From the IMG/VR virus record IMGVR_UViG_3300042391_001057, positions 1 to 38,380 of that record: a DNA stretch of 38,380 bases; one strand, written 5' to 3'. This document shows positions 37,825-38,380 of the stretch, one piece after another. The stretch is from a virus. Within the stretch, counting starts at the first letter, position 1. The number at the start of each line of letters is the position of its first letter. Under the pieces are notes generated by a model. That model was not told the origin of the DNA and did not search any database. It saw nothing but the letters and a program-made list of their open reading frames with translations. Position numbers and translations under genes: made by a program.

Positions 37825-38259
37825 TTAGTGGAGAGGCGCCATGCTGTAGATCTTTAAATTCATCAGCGTTTTCGGTAGTGTTTTAGCGGAGATCCAGCCG
37901 GTTTCATCGTAGCCGTAGACCTTATCATCTATGAATAACAAATAATATACTGTTTTATTGATTTTGTCTAGTGTAATGGTAATCGTGGGTGTTACATTTT
38001 TAAATTGATTACTTAATTGAAGAGTATAACACATTGCTAATATAATGTTAAACGGACAGTATTCGTTTTCATTAATCAGTTCCCATGCGGTTGGCCAAGT
38101 GGATTGGTCGTACGGATCGGTGTATATTTTTACTCGAGGTACAGTTTGGAAGTATTGGTCCACATCGGCCAATGGACTAGCCGATGTGTCAAGTTGTTGT
38201 CTAAAATTATACCAATCGAGTAACCGTTGGTTAGAATTTCTTTCGACGGTTTTATACAT
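37825..38259 (-). CDS. Unknown 144-aa protein
   Basis: Soluble, with several aromatic and Asn-rich segments (YFQTVPRVKIYTDPYD, YYLLFIDDKVYGYDETGW). No motif recognised. Its start overlaps the preceding stop as TAATG. Confidence 0.65.
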   Translation of the reverse strand: MYKTVERNSNQRLLDWYNFRQQLDTSASPLADVDQYFQTVPRVKIYTDPYDQSTWPTAWELINENEYCPFNIILAMCYTLQLSNQFKNVTPTITITLDKINKTVYYLLFIDDKVYGYDETGWISAKTLPKTLMNLKIYSMAPLH

Positions 38260-38380
38260 TAACTAAGTGCGGTATATGTGTAGGTGAATGTGTTAGTTCC
38301 AATTGTAGTACTAGTATATTGAACCACGATTGATTTAATGCCGTCGGCTTGTTTAATCACAGCTGAAAACACCAAATTAG
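38259..38380 (-). CDS. C-terminal fragment of an unknown protein (cut by window edge)
   Basis: About 40 codons, ending in VVQYTSTTIGTNTFTYTYTA then LS. The Thr/Tyr-rich strand pattern suggests a beta-structured protein. It is translationally coupled to the next gene. Confidence 0.6.
   Translation of the reverse strand, partial: NLVFSAVIKQADGIKSIVVQYTSTTIGTNTFTYTYTALS

Noticed and set aside
1-38380. Bacterial chromosome segment carrying chaperones and curli genes
   Set aside because: Gene density, tiny overlapping genes, tRNA array, PAAR, capsid-targeting starts and nrd/grx organisation fit a phage better, though terminase or capsid genes are needed to prove it.
1-38380. Integrase, attachment site, insertion sequences or transposons
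   Set aside because: No recombinase gene, terminal inverted repeats with target duplication or att-like tRNA fragments were seen.

Overview
This window looks like part of the genome of a large, uncultivated, T4-like tailed phage rather than a bacterial chromosome. The case rests on several things seen together: nearly all genes on one strand with 1-30 nt junctions, many ATGA/TAATG overlaps and many small membrane or hypothetical genes; a dense tRNA cluster; phage-type ribonucleotide reductase with glutaredoxin; a PAAR spike protein; a SleB-type cell-wall hydrolase; a DexA-like exonuclease; and two proteins whose first ten residues resemble the T4 capsid-targeting peptide and its LxE cleavage site. 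No terminase, portal or capsid gene is in view, so the assignment is an inference. The host is probably a Gram-negative bacterium. The permuted two-piece tmRNA hints at an alphaproteobacterial (or betaproteobacterial/cyanobacterial) connection.

Layout. 1-2121: sixteen canonical minus-strand tRNAs plus two aberrant tRNA-like units, interspersed with recurring inverted repeats and a tiny Lys/Arg leader ORF. 2124-3590: a radical SAM/B12-type protein. 3594-4640: a mostly non-coding control region with four tandem consensus sigma-70 promoters, all firing leftward, and two small ORFs. 4648-5693: AhpC/AhpD peroxidase pair. 5829-7091: unknown protein with a methyltransferase-like motif. 7216-7590: permuted tmRNA gene with a 27-residue tag. 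7671-7874: cold-shock protein. 7983-8920: the only plus-strand operon, four small membrane-associated proteins.

9028-17426 is the most striking block: a curli-like secretion operon transcribed leftward in the order csgF, csgG, curlin-repeat protein, FecR-domain protein, discoidin-plus-curlin-repeat adhesin, capsid-targeted HEXXH protein, small protein, CHASE2 adenylate cyclase. 17506-24999 carries a capsid-targeted 497-aa protein, a bilin reductase and heme oxygenase pair, ClpS, Hsp20, DnaK, GMP reductase, a DexA-like exonuclease and ribosomal protein S21. 24986-29706 holds membrane and coiled-coil proteins with a possible programmed frameshift, a virion-like protein, three exported proteins and a lysis-type hydrolase with a membrane neighbour. 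29843-33402 carries IscU, IscA, a histone-H1-like protein, a HAD phosphatase, PAAR and small proteins. 33405-37759 is grx-nrdB-aldolase-nrdA.

How the genes may work together (inference). Three themes recur. (1) Iron and redox: heme oxygenase and bilin reductase could free heme iron, IscU/IscA could build Fe-S clusters (IscU keeps the LPPVK chaperone-binding motif and a DnaK is supplied), while AhpC/AhpD and glutaredoxin buffer oxidants and support the diiron ribonucleotide reductase. (2) Translation and protein quality control: tRNAs, S21, tmRNA, ClpS, DnaK, Hsp20 and cold-shock protein. (3) Cell-surface remodelling: a phage-encoded curli-type amyloid export operon linked to cAMP signalling.
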